Shown in pieces: positions 36,747 through 49,651 of a stretch of 64,000 nucleotides of DNA (positions are counted from its first letter, which is position 1; the number at the start of each line of letters is the position of its first letter). The translations under genes and the position numbers were made by a program. This DNA comes from Xylaria sp. FL1777 (lineage: Eukaryota > Ascomycota > Sordariomycetes > Xylariales > Xylariaceae), in contig MU400531.1 in assembly GCA_022578965.1 (NCBI GenBank), positions 62,001 to 126,000 on the forward strand. The letters are read 5' to 3'. Under the pieces are notes generated by a model. It searched no databases, had not been told where the DNA came from, and worked only from the letters and a program-made list of their open reading frames with translations.

Positions 36747-37980
36747 TATTGAACTCGGAATGAGTCTATAAACACCTAGGCAGTCAGGGGCAATGTCTTC
36801 TATATAAGAGAATGATCTGGAAAAGTTCCTCTCTGATCAACCTACCAGCCCAACGCAGTAATCGAACACATGACTCTATAACAACATTTTCATTCGCTAT
36901 CTACAATATTATCATATCCATTTTAGTACCCTTTCAGTTACCTGTTGTGTCTTCAATCACTTCCATTATCCTTACAAAAAAATCGGGGATCAACAAACTG
37001 TCTCCCAATCTACTTTCAGGTACCATAGACTGAGCAGCTTTAGAGACAGTTTTTCGAACGCGCTCGTCCCCCTCCAAGGTTTCAAGCAAATTAGCTATTA
37101 AGATATCTGATTTTCTCGTCACAGCATCATGAAGACATATAAATATGATTAGGTCTTAAGACTTCTTTGCTCACTGAAGTTTACTCTCGAAATAGCTTCC
37201 TAGTTTCGTCTCCTTAAGATTTTGTATAATTGACGAAGAGATAAGGTCCGAGCTCCTTTTCTATCAGGGCTGCCCCTGTGATCCAGCTGATATCTAGTAA
37301 TAACGCTGCATATTATTTTCCGGGCACTTTTGACCGGCGAAGGTTCAGGATGAGAGCTTCGTACCTGGCCATGAGCAGCCACAGTGAACCATGATGCAGT
37401 AGCGATGCCGACGAGTTGGGACCGTGATGCGCTTTGCTTGACTGCTTGTGTTGCCATTCTGCTGGGAGCGGTTTGAAGAATTCGAGAGGGCTCGCGATGT
37501 TTCTTGTTTTTAAAGGTATCCAATTATATTATGTCGTCGTCTGACGACATGATCTCGCGCCGGCCGGCTTCTGATCATATCATCTTGGCGCGAAAACAAT
37601 TGTTGCAAGTTGACCGGAGAGGGATGCAAGGGTACTAAAGCATACACTACACCTTTTTCAATGTTAGCTCAATACTTGGCCCCCTTTTCTGCCGAACCCA
37701 GCCAAAGTTCTTGTAGGGGGTCCTAGTAGGCTATTGAAACACCCTTGGAAAAGTGACCTTATTCTCCTGCAAACTTTGGTTAGAATCTAGGTACCCATGA
37801 CCAAACCCTAGTCGCATCCCGGTACAATCCTAGTTGAGCCCTCGGTCAAACCTTTGTTTTTGTATTGAGCTAACATTGAAATTCCCCGAAGAGGCGTAGA
37901 CCCCGCAGCCAGCCACCAAGCATTAACGAATATACTGGGAAGTTCATCCTTCAATAAAGCAAATCTCACATCTTTCCCAC
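36747..37980. other. Region between converging genes
   Basis: No convincing gene is present. Short frames at 36,812-37,033 and 37,200-37,523 lack protein-like composition. The region contains the inverted-repeat element at 37,656-37,881. The opsin-related gene and the HR-PKS both end into it. Confidence 0.5.
37656..37881. mobile_element. MITE-like element with perfect 20-bp inverted ends
   Basis: TTTCAATGTTAGCTCAATAC at 37,656-37,675 is the exact reverse complement of 37,862-37,881. The 226-bp unit has no coding capacity, about 100 bp past the end of the HR-PKS. No clear target duplication is seen. The ends suit a small non-autonomous DNA transposon; a long hairpin in the shared 3' region is the alternative. 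Confidence 0.55.
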
Positions 37981-40900
37981 TCAAGTGACAATGATCTTAG
38001 CTTCTACAACCTCCGACAGAACCTGTAGAGAAGTCTTCGCGCTCATGATGTTTAGGAAAGGAATGTCAACCTTAAAAACAGACCAGAACCAGGTGCGAAA
38101 TTCAGAGGCAATCATACTGTCCACGCCAAAGTCTGGCAGTGCCTTGTTTTCTTGAATTTGGTCCGCAGCCATCAAAATCAAGTTGGAAAACCGTTTCTTG
38201 ATGAGACGTAGAATGGCTGCCTGAAGGCTGGGAGCGTCTGCCTCAGGAGCAAGGGCGGTGGCACGGGACTGGGGAATGTCTTTGAACCAGGGCGCGGCGG
38301 TAACGGTATTGTCGAGCCCGTTCTTCGGAGAAGAATCGGACATCTCCTTCTCAGCTTGTAAAGAAGCTAACAGGATTGAGGCGCGGGCTTCTACGAGGAC
38401 ACCGTGGCTCGTCACGTCGAACCCTCGCGCGCTCAGCTCACGGATCGTAGCCGGTTCCAGCCCAGTCAGCAAGTGGGCATCCTCTAATGCATGGGTCGCT
38501 TCGCTAGCTAGTGCCAAATCTACCACTTGGAGGAACTCTTCTTCATTGAGCGGCTGGATACCTTTACGGAGGAGTAGGGCCTCGATCTCGGGGTTCTCGT
38601 GAAGGTACCCGACTTCTGAAATCATGCCTAAGCCAATGGACACGCATGGCTGGCCGCGAGACCTCCTCCAGCGCGCAAAAGAATCGAGGAAGCCATTGGC
38701 GGAGCAGTAGTTTGCTTCGGTGGCGGTGCCGACAGTGCCGGAGACTGATGAAGTGAGCAGGAAGAAGTCGGGCTCATTCTGCGCATCTCGATCGATATGC
38801 GTCTGAAGCGCATTGTGCAGGTTCCAGGTGCCTTGGTACTTCGGATCAATGCCTGTATGCCAGGCTTCATTTGGCATGCGAGTGAATAGGGCCTCGTGAA
38901 GTCCCATAGCGGCTTGAATGACACCACCGATACGGCGCCCTGTAGCCAAGGAGGCCTCGACGGCGGCCGTTACATCGACATTGTTAACGACATCCCCACG
39001 GACAACACCTACAGTAGCGCCTGCTGCCTCCAATTGAGACACAAGTTGCCGGGCGTTGGGTTTGTCGGCTCCCGAGCGTCCCAAAAACATAAAGTGGCGA
39101 CATCCCCGGCTCATCATCCACCGGCTTAGGCACCGACCTAGACCCCCTAGACATCCGACTAATAAGTAGACTTTTTCGGGGTCAAAGGTGCTAAGATATA
39201 CAGCTGGTGCAACCTATTCAAAAGAAGAATCAGTGATACTGTGTAAGGAACATATGATCAAAAGGTGTGACGGTAACCATATGTCGACTTACCGGAATAC
39301 GGGACCGTTCATTCTGCATGGAAATCACCACCTTGCCCACGCGGTCCTGATTGGCGAAGTATCGATAGGCCTGTGCTACTTGACTGATGTCGAACACCTT
39401 CATAGGTAGGGGTTGGATCTCCTTCGCTCGGTATAGCTCCAGAGTCTTGGCGAGGAGCTGATCCCATGTATCACGATGGAAGCAATCTTCAGCGTGGAAC
39501 AACTCCGACAGATCGAAGGCGGTAAAGGTAGCGTTGCGCAAAAAGACACGCATATCAAGCTTTCCAGCATCGATTAGCTCTCGTTTACCAACTTCAACAA
39601 AACGGCCGAACTCGGACAGACAACGCCAACTCTCGTGCATGAGGTCGCCGACTAAAGAGTTGATGATAACGTCGACGCCGCGGCCACTCGTAGCTTGCTT
39701 GATAGCTTGGACAAAGGAGAGGTCACGGGAATTGAAAACATGGGACGCAGGGACGCCAAGCTCGTTAATGAGGTACTCGCGCTTCGTTTGAGAACCGGCG
39801 GTCGTGTAGACAGTTGCACCCAGTCGCTGAGCCAGAGTGATGGCAGCAATTCCGAGACCCCCGGATCCTGCGTGGATGAGCACAGACTCGCCGGCGCGTA
39901 AATGTGCTCGGTCGTTGATCGCGTACAGCGCAGTGGCATATACCAAAAATAGAGTTGGAAGAACGGTGAAGGACTCGTCGTCTAACATCTTGTGCACGAC
40001 TTCGGCCCTCACACGCACCGTGGTCCCAAGGTGATGCGGAGCACAAGCAACGATTCGATCGCCCACACCAACGTTTTGTACATCAGGCCCGATTGCTGTG
40101 ACAATGCCAGAGAAGTCGAAAGCGGTAGTTTTGTCGCGCGTGTCAACCCGGCCATTGATTGCGTATACGTCTTTGGCATTGAGGCTCACAGCCTTGACGT
40201 CGATATCGACGTAGCCGGACGTTGGCTGCTTAGACGATCCTGGCTCAGACTGCTGTTGCAAGTGAAGGGTATCCATCACTCCAACTCGGTCAATAGCCAA
40301 CCGTGCGGGCTTTGATATGCCGAGCGGTTGCAGACTCTTCTCGCGTTGAAGCTGAAGACGCTGTCGGAACAAGGTGTTGACCCCAAGATCAGGGCCATAT
40401 CTACTAATGTGCAAAATGCCATTATTTATGATGAACTCGCAATCGTCCTTATCATATTTCGGGACGAGTGCCTGTCCCACGCTTTCGCAGACGGTGGCTG
40501 GGTCGACTTGGTTGGGAGGACCGACGTCGAGAACCGAATATCGCAGTGCCGGCTGTTCCAGCATAAGGGCACGCGACAGGCCATTGGAAAGCGTGAGGTT
40601 TGGGTTTGGAGTGCTCCCTAGCATGTTTGCGCCGGTTATCCATAACAGATCTGTCACGACATCTGTGATGAGGCGAAGTCTAGTCATGTCCTCCGCGCTG
40701 ATTGTGGGCAAGAGCTCGTGCTCTAATTCCAGGAGCGAAATGCATATATCGCTCTTGAGAATACTCTTTTGGCCTAATTGGCGGTACTCGATGATGCTGA
40801 CTTGTGACACGCCAGTTTCTTGTTGCAAGTAAGTGACCAAATTGTTCATTAGACCGGTAACCGTGGGAGATGCGATTTCAGCATGCTGTTGCGGGTCAGT

Positions 40901-43900
40901 ATTGGACACTAGGTCGGGACAGGGATAGATGTAAATCAGGAGATGAACAAAAAGTCGTCACTCACAATGATCACGGCATTCCGGCCACACAGGCTAGTCA
41001 CTGCAAGAGGTTGTGAGGCAAGGAGAACTTGTGTCCCGACATCTGCTACCTCGAAGCCGGCGGCTTCTAACTCGGATAAGGCGGCGTTTGATTTTCGGGT
41101 GACTATGATACCTCGATCCGACAAGAGTTTGGTAATGCCATCAGGAGCCCGGTCCCATAATCGTTTTGAAGCAGTATGCTACGGTTTGCTGGTGTCAGTA
41201 CGTCTATCACATACATAGTAAAGACGATTGGTATTCAATATAAGCGACGACTCACCGCAGGTATGACTAAGACGTCAAAGCTCCCCTCGTGGGTCTCTCC
41301 CTCGACAGATATATCGCCATCCTCAGTGAGATTGGCAGAGTGCCATGATTTATATCGAGGGAAAGCAGTATCTTTATCCAGAATGTGCTGCCAATGCTTT
41401 GCTTTATACCCCATGGTATCTCCACCGAGCTCCAGAATGCGCATGCGTGGGTTTTTGTGTCCAGCAAGATCAAGTAGCGACCCAATGACAGCGAGACTCT
41501 CGTCGTCTCGTATGTCGTCACCTTGTTCGTCAACGAAGGTTGCAATGTGATTTTTAAGCTGGCTCTCGGATGTCGAGCCGAGTCGCAAGACGTCGGGCTT
41601 CCAGTGAATTCTCAGGGTTGGTTGACGCTGAGCGAACAAGTTGGCGAGGTGGTTATCGCTGCCACCTTCTGCTATTGTCTCACCTCCAGACGCTCGCTTC
41701 CCGGTGTAGAGGGCAATTCGGCCACCCCTAAAGTCAATCACGGGAGCGCCCTGAGGGTCTCGCAGAGTACCTTCAATTCTCCTGCTAGTGAGACCTGTTT
41801 CCTCGGATCGCACGTGAACCTCGACCTGGACTTGTGAGGCATCTGGATGACGTCCCAGCGAAGAGGGTTGTATAAGACACTCTTCGATGAAGACTGGGAG
41901 CCAATTCTTCAGGGATGGCAGGTGCCCAGCCGTTGTGCTGAGGATTGCGGCTTGAAGAGCAGCATCTATAGTGATGGGATGCACAGGGTACTCACTGGCA
42001 CCTGTCGCGGCCGCAGGAGGCTCTAGTAGTGTGGTTGCAATGGCTTCTCGCCGATGCCGCTGACTGTCGGTTCGAAGGCCGGTTAGAGATTGGAAATGGG
42101 TTCCAAAGCATAGCCCTTCTTGGTGCCACTTGGTGTACCATCGGCCCGTGGACCATGCATCGAATCCTTCAGACTCGATCACCGTAATACTTTTGGTCGC
42201 CTCACTGACTCGCTCGCACACTCGAATGCTGCCTGAGCAGTGCAGGGTTGTCTGGTTTGCTAACCAAGATGTGACGGAAAAGTCATGCCAGTCATCTGAG
42301 CTGTTGGAATTGGATATCTTGCGGCGTGACATGGTAGTATGAAGCTCAAGGTCCTTGGCGGAGGAGTACACGTCCCTCTCCTCGTCGGGAATGACGAGTG
42401 CAGCACTGACATTGAAGTTGCGCAGCTCGAAAGCCAGTGACGCTACCGGCTTCTTCTTGGCGCTTGTGACCTGGGACACCGCTTCAATAGCCATAGCCAT
42501 GTAGCCCGTGGCAGGAAAGACGATCTGATCTTCTAACTTGTGGTCCTTGAGCCATGGAGTTTCACTTAAGCGTAGCAGATTGCGCCACGTAAAGTCGATT
42601 CCGTTGCCTGTGAGTGCCAGCGTCCCAAGCAACTCGTGGCGTAGGTGTTTACGGTTGCGCATTTCGAGACTGGCCCGTGGTTCACTCCAGAGTAAAGGCC
42701 CCGAGTAGTCCCAAGGGTACGGTGGTAGGTTGTGGATCGTCTGTGGTCCAGTCTTGGGTAAACCGTTCACCTTATTGCAGTCCAGAGAAGGATATCCGTA
42801 AGCGAAGAGTACTCCGGCAAGGGTCTTGACGCAGAGGTCTGCGTCCTGGCCTCGAGTCAGCATAGAAGAGTACGGAAGTGACTGTTCGCTTATTTTTAGT
42901 CCAGTTCGAATTTGCTTAATGGGCCCTTTCAATGCAGCGTGAGGCCCAATTTCGATCAGATGAGCCGAGTTGTCTGCGCCCGCAGCCAACTTTGCCAGCG
43001 CAGCACTGAACTGAACTGGCTGCTCCAGGTTCTTTCTCCAGTACGCTGGCATGTAAGTTGTACTGCTGAGAATCCCGGCATCTTCAGGTAAATGGCCAAC
43101 TGACGTGTACATTGTAGCTGTGGGTGCGCCTCCTAATCCGCCGCCAGTACCCTGGAAGTGAGGCACGAGAAGATCTTCGTATAGCTGGCCGACCTCTTCC
43201 ATCATGAAAGAATGGTACGCGCGTCCACCGGTTTCCAGCTTGCGACAGAACTTGTTACTCTCTCTCAGCTCCTTTTGAAGCACCTCAATACCCTCTGGAG
43301 AGCCACTCAGTGTCACGCTGCCTGGCGCGTTGATGCAAGCTACCCGAACTTCTGCGCCCTGTCCTTTCCTGTCGATAAGGGATAGTGCCGCGTCCGCATC
43401 CAAGCCGGCAGCCATCATTAATCCCTTACGACGTACCTTGGCAACGGCAACGCCGCGGAAGTAAGCCACGAGGATAGCTTGTGTGGAAGTCAGAAGGCCA
43501 GCAGTGTACGCCGCCGCGATCTCGCCGGAGGAATGGCCTACAACGGATGCAGGAAGTATCCCCCAAGAGCGCAGAAGCTCGACGAGCCCGATTTGAACTG
43601 CAGTACATATTGGTTGGCTGCGAGTGACATCATTAATGCGACTGTCTGCGCTATCCATCAGTGTTTGCTCCAACGTCCACTGTGGTGCATGAGTAGTTGG
43701 GAGGCACTGGAGTACGGTGTCGAGGTGGCGTATCGTATCGCGGAATTTCTGGCTCTGGAACAATAGTTCCTTGGCCATGCCGGGATATTGGGCCCCCTGG
43801 CCCGTAAAAACAAAGCCAAAGGGCAACGCATCTGGAGGGCGTTGGTTTGGAAGTGCCTCGGTGGGGGAAACAACTACGCCACGACCAGCGTCAAACTTCG

Positions 43901-46379
43901 CCAGTATGTATGCTCGATGGCGTAGGTGGTCTCGGCCATTTATGAGTGTATGAGCCAGATTTCGGATTGAGTCGTTATCTCGGGCACTTGCGACGGCTGT
44001 AGAGATTAGTTCAAGTTGAAGTTCCAGAGAATATACTGAAGAGGCTGAAACCGGGAGGACCTTGAGCGATTGCTCATTGAGGCTCTCAACATTTTCGAAG
44101 AGGTCGCCTTCCGACAAGCTTCCCATTCCTTGGTAGCTCTCGGGAGACTCGAGAATTACCTATGCATGTTGTTAGTACGATGGCCATCATAAGGGCGATA
44201 CCAAGAGCGCAGAAACATTCAGGCGTCTTGCGGCTATGTAACGAAGACCGAAGGTAAAGACCGAAAGGGGTGTAACTGGAAGTTCTCACATGAGCGTTTG
44301 CACCACCATATCCAAAAGAATTGACGCTGGCGCGTCGAAGAGCCCGTGGCCAGTCTTCTACAGTCTGCGCGACCTTCAGATTGCGCTCCGCAAGTATCAC
44401 TATGCCATGAGAAGGCTTGTCAGTGTCCGCGTTCAATGTGTCAGGGCGTCATATCCGTTTGGCTTACGTTTGGGATTTAGCTTGGTGATACCCCGTGATG
44501 GAGGTATGCGGCCGTTCTCAAAGGACTGAACCACTTTCAGAATAGAAGTCAAACCACTGGCTCCTTCACTGTGTCCAACATTGGTCTTGACCTATAACCC
44601 CACAATATATGTGCCTCTGTTAGCTATCTTTACGATGTGTTTTAATGGCGAAACACAGCAAACACAGGAACGAGAAAACGCACCGATCCGATGAGTAACG
44701 GCGGGCCCTGGCGTGGCGAAAACACCCTGCCAATCGCATCGACCTCTATTGGGTCTCCGACAGGCGTTCCTGTCCCATGGCCTGCCATCAGGATGACTAT
44801 CAGCTTCTATTTAATCGCTAGCACGTTTATCTTGAGGCTTGCGCGGCATCATGACTATGACCGGCATGATTGTTGGTGACCCAAAAGGAAAATTAAATCA
44901 AGGAAATAATGTGGATATCGAATCCTTTACGTGGTCCCTGGCGACCCCTTGGGAGACTTACATTCGACATAATCCGTACCAGTCAGATCTAGGCCAGCGT
45001 TTTCATAGGCCTTTCGAATGACTACTTCCTGAAGTGTGCCACTGGGTAGCGAGATGCCAGGTGTCTTACCACTCCTATATTGGCACAGAGTTAGCCGTTA
45101 TTATCTCCCTATGTCTAATAATCAAGTCTGACGCGCAAAGTGAACGTCCTTTCTGATAGCAACAAAAGTTGAGCGAATAACAAGAGAGTGAAGCACGAGC
45201 CATAACGCATTAATGTTTTGCATATTGGCCTAACCTAAATCCAGGAAGGCAAGGGCAGATCACAGTGTCTTGGCTCTTAGAATCAAAATCCCGACACCTG
45301 ACCGAGATACAACGAGAAAGAGTGAGCAGCTTACGCATTTATTGCACTACCACGGATAATCGCTCTGATAGGGTTTCCGTCCCTCATCGCGGCCGAGAGG
45401 CGCTTTATATATATGGCATTTACGCCTTCTGCGCGGCCGTACCCATCTGCCGAGACGTCAAAAGTGTGGCATGTGCCCGTGGCTGAGAGAACGCCGCTCT
45501 TAGCAGCAGCAATGTGAAGTTCTGGCGACAGGATGAGATTTGAGCTTGCCACAATGGCACTGTCACAATCATTAGTCTTGATGGCATTGAGAGCCTGGTG
45601 AAGCGCATAGAGGGACGACGAGCATGCCGTATCGATCGTGGAACTATATGAGAGTATACTGTCAGGTCATGTACAATTGCGTCAATCGAGGAGATCAAAT
45701 ACCTGGGCCCATGGAGATTGAAAACATGGCTTATGCGATTGGACATGATAGTTGCCCCTGACCCAGTCGCGACATAACGGTGAAGGTAGTCTGGATCGCG
45801 CGTTTGAACGGGCTGATAGTCGACAGAAAAGTTGGCAACGTAGACGCCCGCCGAAGAACCGGCTATGCTCTCCATCGTTGTGCCCGAATTTGCCAGGCAC
45901 TCATATACGACCTCGAGCAGTTTACGTTGCTGCGGATCCATGTAAGTGGCTTCGAGATTGTTGATGCCGAAGAATGCGTTGTCGAACTTGCGGACATCTT
46001 CGGCCAAGAAGTATCCGCCAGGGACGTTCGTGGTACCGCTCCGACTACCACGAGGCGAATAGAAGCCATCTATGTTGTAGCGCTCGTGTGGAACAGACCC
46101 TTGGGCTGACTTTTGCTCTACCAGAAAGTCCCAAAGCTCCGAGGGAGAATGAATATCGCCAGGGAGGCGGCACGCTATGGCTTGTTAGTCGAGTATCCCC
46201 AAGTCATCGGCTCCAATGTGTTTACCCATTCCCACAATGCATGGGGGATCATTCTTCGACGACAGAGACTCGGCAGCGGTAACATTTCCCTCATCATCCA
46301 AGTTCATAATGACGACTTCGGAGCTATCGCCAGTGGACTCGGCTGAGGATTCCATCACGTACACTTCGGATGGAGACAT
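37981..46379 (-). CDS. Highly reducing polyketide synthase (KS-AT-DH-degenerate MT-ER-KR-ACP)
   Basis: Eleven exons join in frame to 2,440 residues: 46,379-46,226; 46,174-45,703; 45,643-45,335; 45,074-44,962; 44,781-44,684; 44,591-44,468; 44,399-44,290; 44,159-41,256; 41,178-40,966; 40,885-39,293; 39,213-37,981. It builds a reduced chain from acetyl and malonyl units. KS: Cys216 (DTACSSS), His351 ([10 protein letters not shown]), His389 (NVGHSEGA). AT: GQGAQ near 580, Ser670 (GHSSG). DH: His1000 and Asp1192 kept, but Asp1004 replaces Gly of HxxxGxxxxP. A short methyltransferase-like part near 1368 reads [10 protein letters not shown], without the normal GxGxG, so methylation is unlikely. [10 protein letters not shown] near 1837. 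KR: GCLGGLG near 2050, Ser2186 and Tyr2199. ACP: Ser2396 (GVDSM). No thioesterase follows, so release needs another enzyme. Confidence 0.93.
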
Positions 46380-47890
46380 GCCGGTCTTTCACCTTGTCTA
46401 TGCCGTTTATAGAAGTGGTATGATGATCTAATTCGAACAAGGTTACAATGTAGTCTTTGACGATTGGACAGAAAGTTGAGACGGAATATCTAGGACAGCA
46501 ATGAAACGATCAACCAAGCAGGATAGCCGCTACTCCATTGAAACTATTATAGGACAGTCGACTGTTCTTCTCTGATCCTTATATGGAGAATCACTTGTGC
46601 GAAACGACCTGTTTTTCACGTGCCTTGACGTTGCAGCTCACCTACTTCTAGTCGAGCTCACATACACCATGGAATTCCAAATCATCAACCCAAATTCGAT
46701 ACACCGAATTGTTTCGGAAAGTAGCTTCACATGAAACAAAAGCTATATTATGGCAATCGTGACATCCGCATCAGAAATATCAAACATAAAGATACCATAT
46801 TATTACAGGTCAAATACGCCAGCCCGTGTTCTAGACCGACTATCAGAGTTCCTCATGCAGGTTAAGCCGCAGCGTCTAATACTCGTGATATCGAGGGTTA
46901 CATCGGCTCCCAGGCAGACTGCAAGATGTTCGATAAGACAAGAAATGGGAAAGTGATGAAGTGTATGCCAGTACAATCGAACAACAGGGAGGTCACATAT
47001 CCAAGAGCCGAGACCCTTGATGCAGGGACTACTGGCTATCCGGGTCCTTGGGTGTTCAGAACAAAATACAGTTCTCCTAATTGTGGCTGTCACATTCGAC
47101 GTGGAACAGCCTGCAGGGACCTTATGCCTGCCGAGGATTCTCATGTAGTATGTATGATTACGCCCAATATCGACCCCTCTCCCTATTCACATACACACAC
47201 GGTAGGAGTAGACCATTGTAAAATTTTCGTTCCTCACCCATTTCAAGGCCACTGAGCATTCCCTGAACGGCGAAATGTAATCAAGGGCTTGATATAGTAC
47301 AATAGACTTTTGGGTGAGTGGTTCGCTTCACAAGGATCAAGTAATGGAATGATAAGCTTCATTTCTTTCTTTTCAGGAAAGTCTGAGACTATTGACTTTT
47401 ACTTGATGCAAGAACGAATGTTGGGCGCCCCATGTCCGGTCATACGCGTTTCGTTTCTCACTCTGCAGTTGAGTCTCTCGTATAGTTAACCTCAAGATGA
47501 ATATAGAGGTATTGGATAAAACGCTAAGGGTATATCACGGTAATCTAGATAATTTCATTACCCAGAAAGAAGTAGCCAAAAAGGATCTCGAGATGTCTCC
47601 TATGGCAAATTCACTACTACGCCTCAACAGCTGCTTGCAGCAACGCAGTAAATAGCTGCAAGAGCTCAGGAACTAAGAAAAGGAAAGAAATCCAAGGCCT
47701 CGATAAGAATATTACACTAAGGGTTAACGAATCGAAACTGAGTAAGACTCCACTTCTCTGCAAGCCATCGGGTTCGTTGAGACCAAACTACACTTCGCAG
47801 TATATATCTGCACAATCCGTCTCCGTTATGAGAGATAAGGTCCCTCTTTCTCACACGGCAGCCTACATCGCATGTTGCATATCAGAAGAT
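46380..47890. promoter_or_regulatory. Divergent intergenic region between HR-PKS and SDR1
   Basis: About 1.5 kb separate the two start codons, which point away from each other, so it holds both promoters. Frames such as 46,803-47,144 and 46,926-47,255 show no protein-like pattern. No specific binding site is recognised. Confidence 0.45.
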
Positions 47891-49054
47891 ATGGATATAA
47901 ACGGAAACGCATTAGTCATCGGTGGAGGTAAGATCAGCATCTCTAGGGTCTTTATACGTTTTCGGTGTTATCTCTCTTCTCCTATCATAATCTTGACCGC
48001 TGACGATGTGTATAGGTAGTGGTATTGGCAAAGCATGTGCACTCTCACTTGCAAGGGAGGGTGCTTCTGGTGTTCTGGTGGCGGACCTTGTCATCAGCAC
48101 GGCGACGGATGTTGCTGCAGAGTGCAAGTTGGTGGCAACGAATCCTGACTGCCAGACTGAAGCCCTTCAGGTTGACGTGGCTCGCGAGGACTCCGTCCAG
48201 AGAATCGTCCACGATGCAGTAAAGAAGCTAGGTCGCATTGACTACTGCGTGAACTGCGCCGGCGTAAGCAACGAGGCTCTCTTTGCCTAGGGTCGAGACT
48301 AACTTGTGATTACTCCTATGTAGATTGGCGTCGAGAAGGGCACTGATATTGCCCAGATGAAGTTGGCTGAGTTCCAGCGCTTCTTGGATATCAACACCAC
48401 CGGCATGTTCCTGGTAATGCGAGAGGTGTCCATCGCCATGCGGGCCCAAGAACTCCGGCCGGTTTCAACAACATCGCCCAGCCGAGGGGTAACACGAGGA
48501 AGCATCGTGAATCTTGGCTCGGCATCATCTTTGGTTGCGACCCCAGGCATTATTCCATACACGACTTCCAAGCATGCAGTGCTCGGGTTATGCAAAAACA
48601 GCGGTGAGTTGTCGAAAGTGTTGATCTAGACACGATTCTTTTGTCGCTAACGCTTGCCGTGCGCCCCAAGCCCTCGATAACGCACCCTATGGGATCCGGG
48701 TCAATTGCGTTCTGCCGTCGTGGACGGACACGCCCATGGTGCAGAAAGCATTGGGCGGCGTGGATGGGCTGGCCGATCGTATGTGCACACTGGGGTCATT
48801 TTCTTCCCTTTCCAGTAACCTGAGGACTCCTAACATGTCTCGGGAGCATGCATCAGGGGCATAATATTCACCTAAATGAGTAATTACTAACTCCAACGAG
48901 CATAGTGATCCGCACAGCTGTTCCACTGGGGCGTATAGCAACCCCTGATGAAGTGGCTGACGCGGTTATCTTCTTGTGTAGTACAAGGTCTAGTTATGTA
49001 ACCGGGAACGGCTTTATCGTTGATGGAGGTGTGACACTAGGGGCTCTGAGATAG
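47891..49054 (+). CDS. Short-chain dehydrogenase/reductase (SDR1)
   Basis: Five exons (47,891-47,927; 48,016-48,263; 48,324-48,603; 48,671-48,778; 48,906-49,054) join in frame to 273 residues, the usual length of classical SDRs. It shows the cofactor motif GGGSGIG (11-17), NCAG near 92, a Ser near 161 (NLGSASS) and Tyr174-x3-Lys178 (YTTSK), then the C-terminal GRIATPDEVADAVIFL and VDGG typical of FabG-like enzymes. It should interconvert a ketone and an alcohol with NAD(P)H. It diverges from the HR-PKS, across a 1.5-kb shared promoter region. In salicylaldehyde-type clusters SDRs set oxidation states on the PKS-bound or released chain; that role here is inferred. Confidence 0.88.
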
Positions 49055-49651
49055 GCTAGCACTGAGTATGTAGCGGTGTTGAATTATATAGGTGATATAT
49101 GTTAGAAACATTAAGTGCTCTAGATTCTAAAAAGTGAGTTTCCGTGTGCTTCGCCTTTTAGTAATTAGAGTAAACGGGGCATTTAGTAAATGGACGAATA
49201 ACATTTATACTACTTAATGTAACTACTTCGATATCTCCATCCCTGTAGACTGGATATTGTTGGTAATCTAATTAAAGCACACGTGTCCAATACGCAATGA
49301 TCGTAATAGTATTTGTAGTCATAGTAACAGAGTTGTTAGTATTGCTCCTGTAATTCCAAGAGATAGCTATACAGAAACTTAACATTTCCGAACATGCTTA
49401 ATGTTGAAAGCTAACCCTTCATCTATCGACATGACTTAAACCTGAGTTCAAATGAATAAGTGTCGCGCAAAACGACGCCGTTGTTACGGAATTGACAACA
49501 ATGGTATTTATGCCCACCAACTCGACAATAAGCGGTCGTCTACTTCGACATTCTTGCCGAGTGAGCCAGTTGCAACTTCTTCAAGTCAAACCAATTCCAA
49601 AGCATCGAATCCTAGAAGTGAATAATAAGTCTCTTAACTTGAGTTTTAAGT
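49055..49651. other. Gap between converging SDR1 and SDR2
   Basis: The two SDR genes end into this 597-bp region from opposite sides. No frame resembles a protein, and no repeat or element is recognised. Confidence 0.4.

Noticed and set aside
37200..37523. A 107-codon minus-strand frame rich in Arg, Ser and Lys
   Set aside because: Composition is not protein-like, it has no motif, and it lies between converging gene ends.
40897..40909. Acceptor site directly before GTGTCC for PKS exon 10
   Set aside because: It breaks the reading frame; the acceptor 24 bp further (CAACAG) keeps frame and gives sensible protein.
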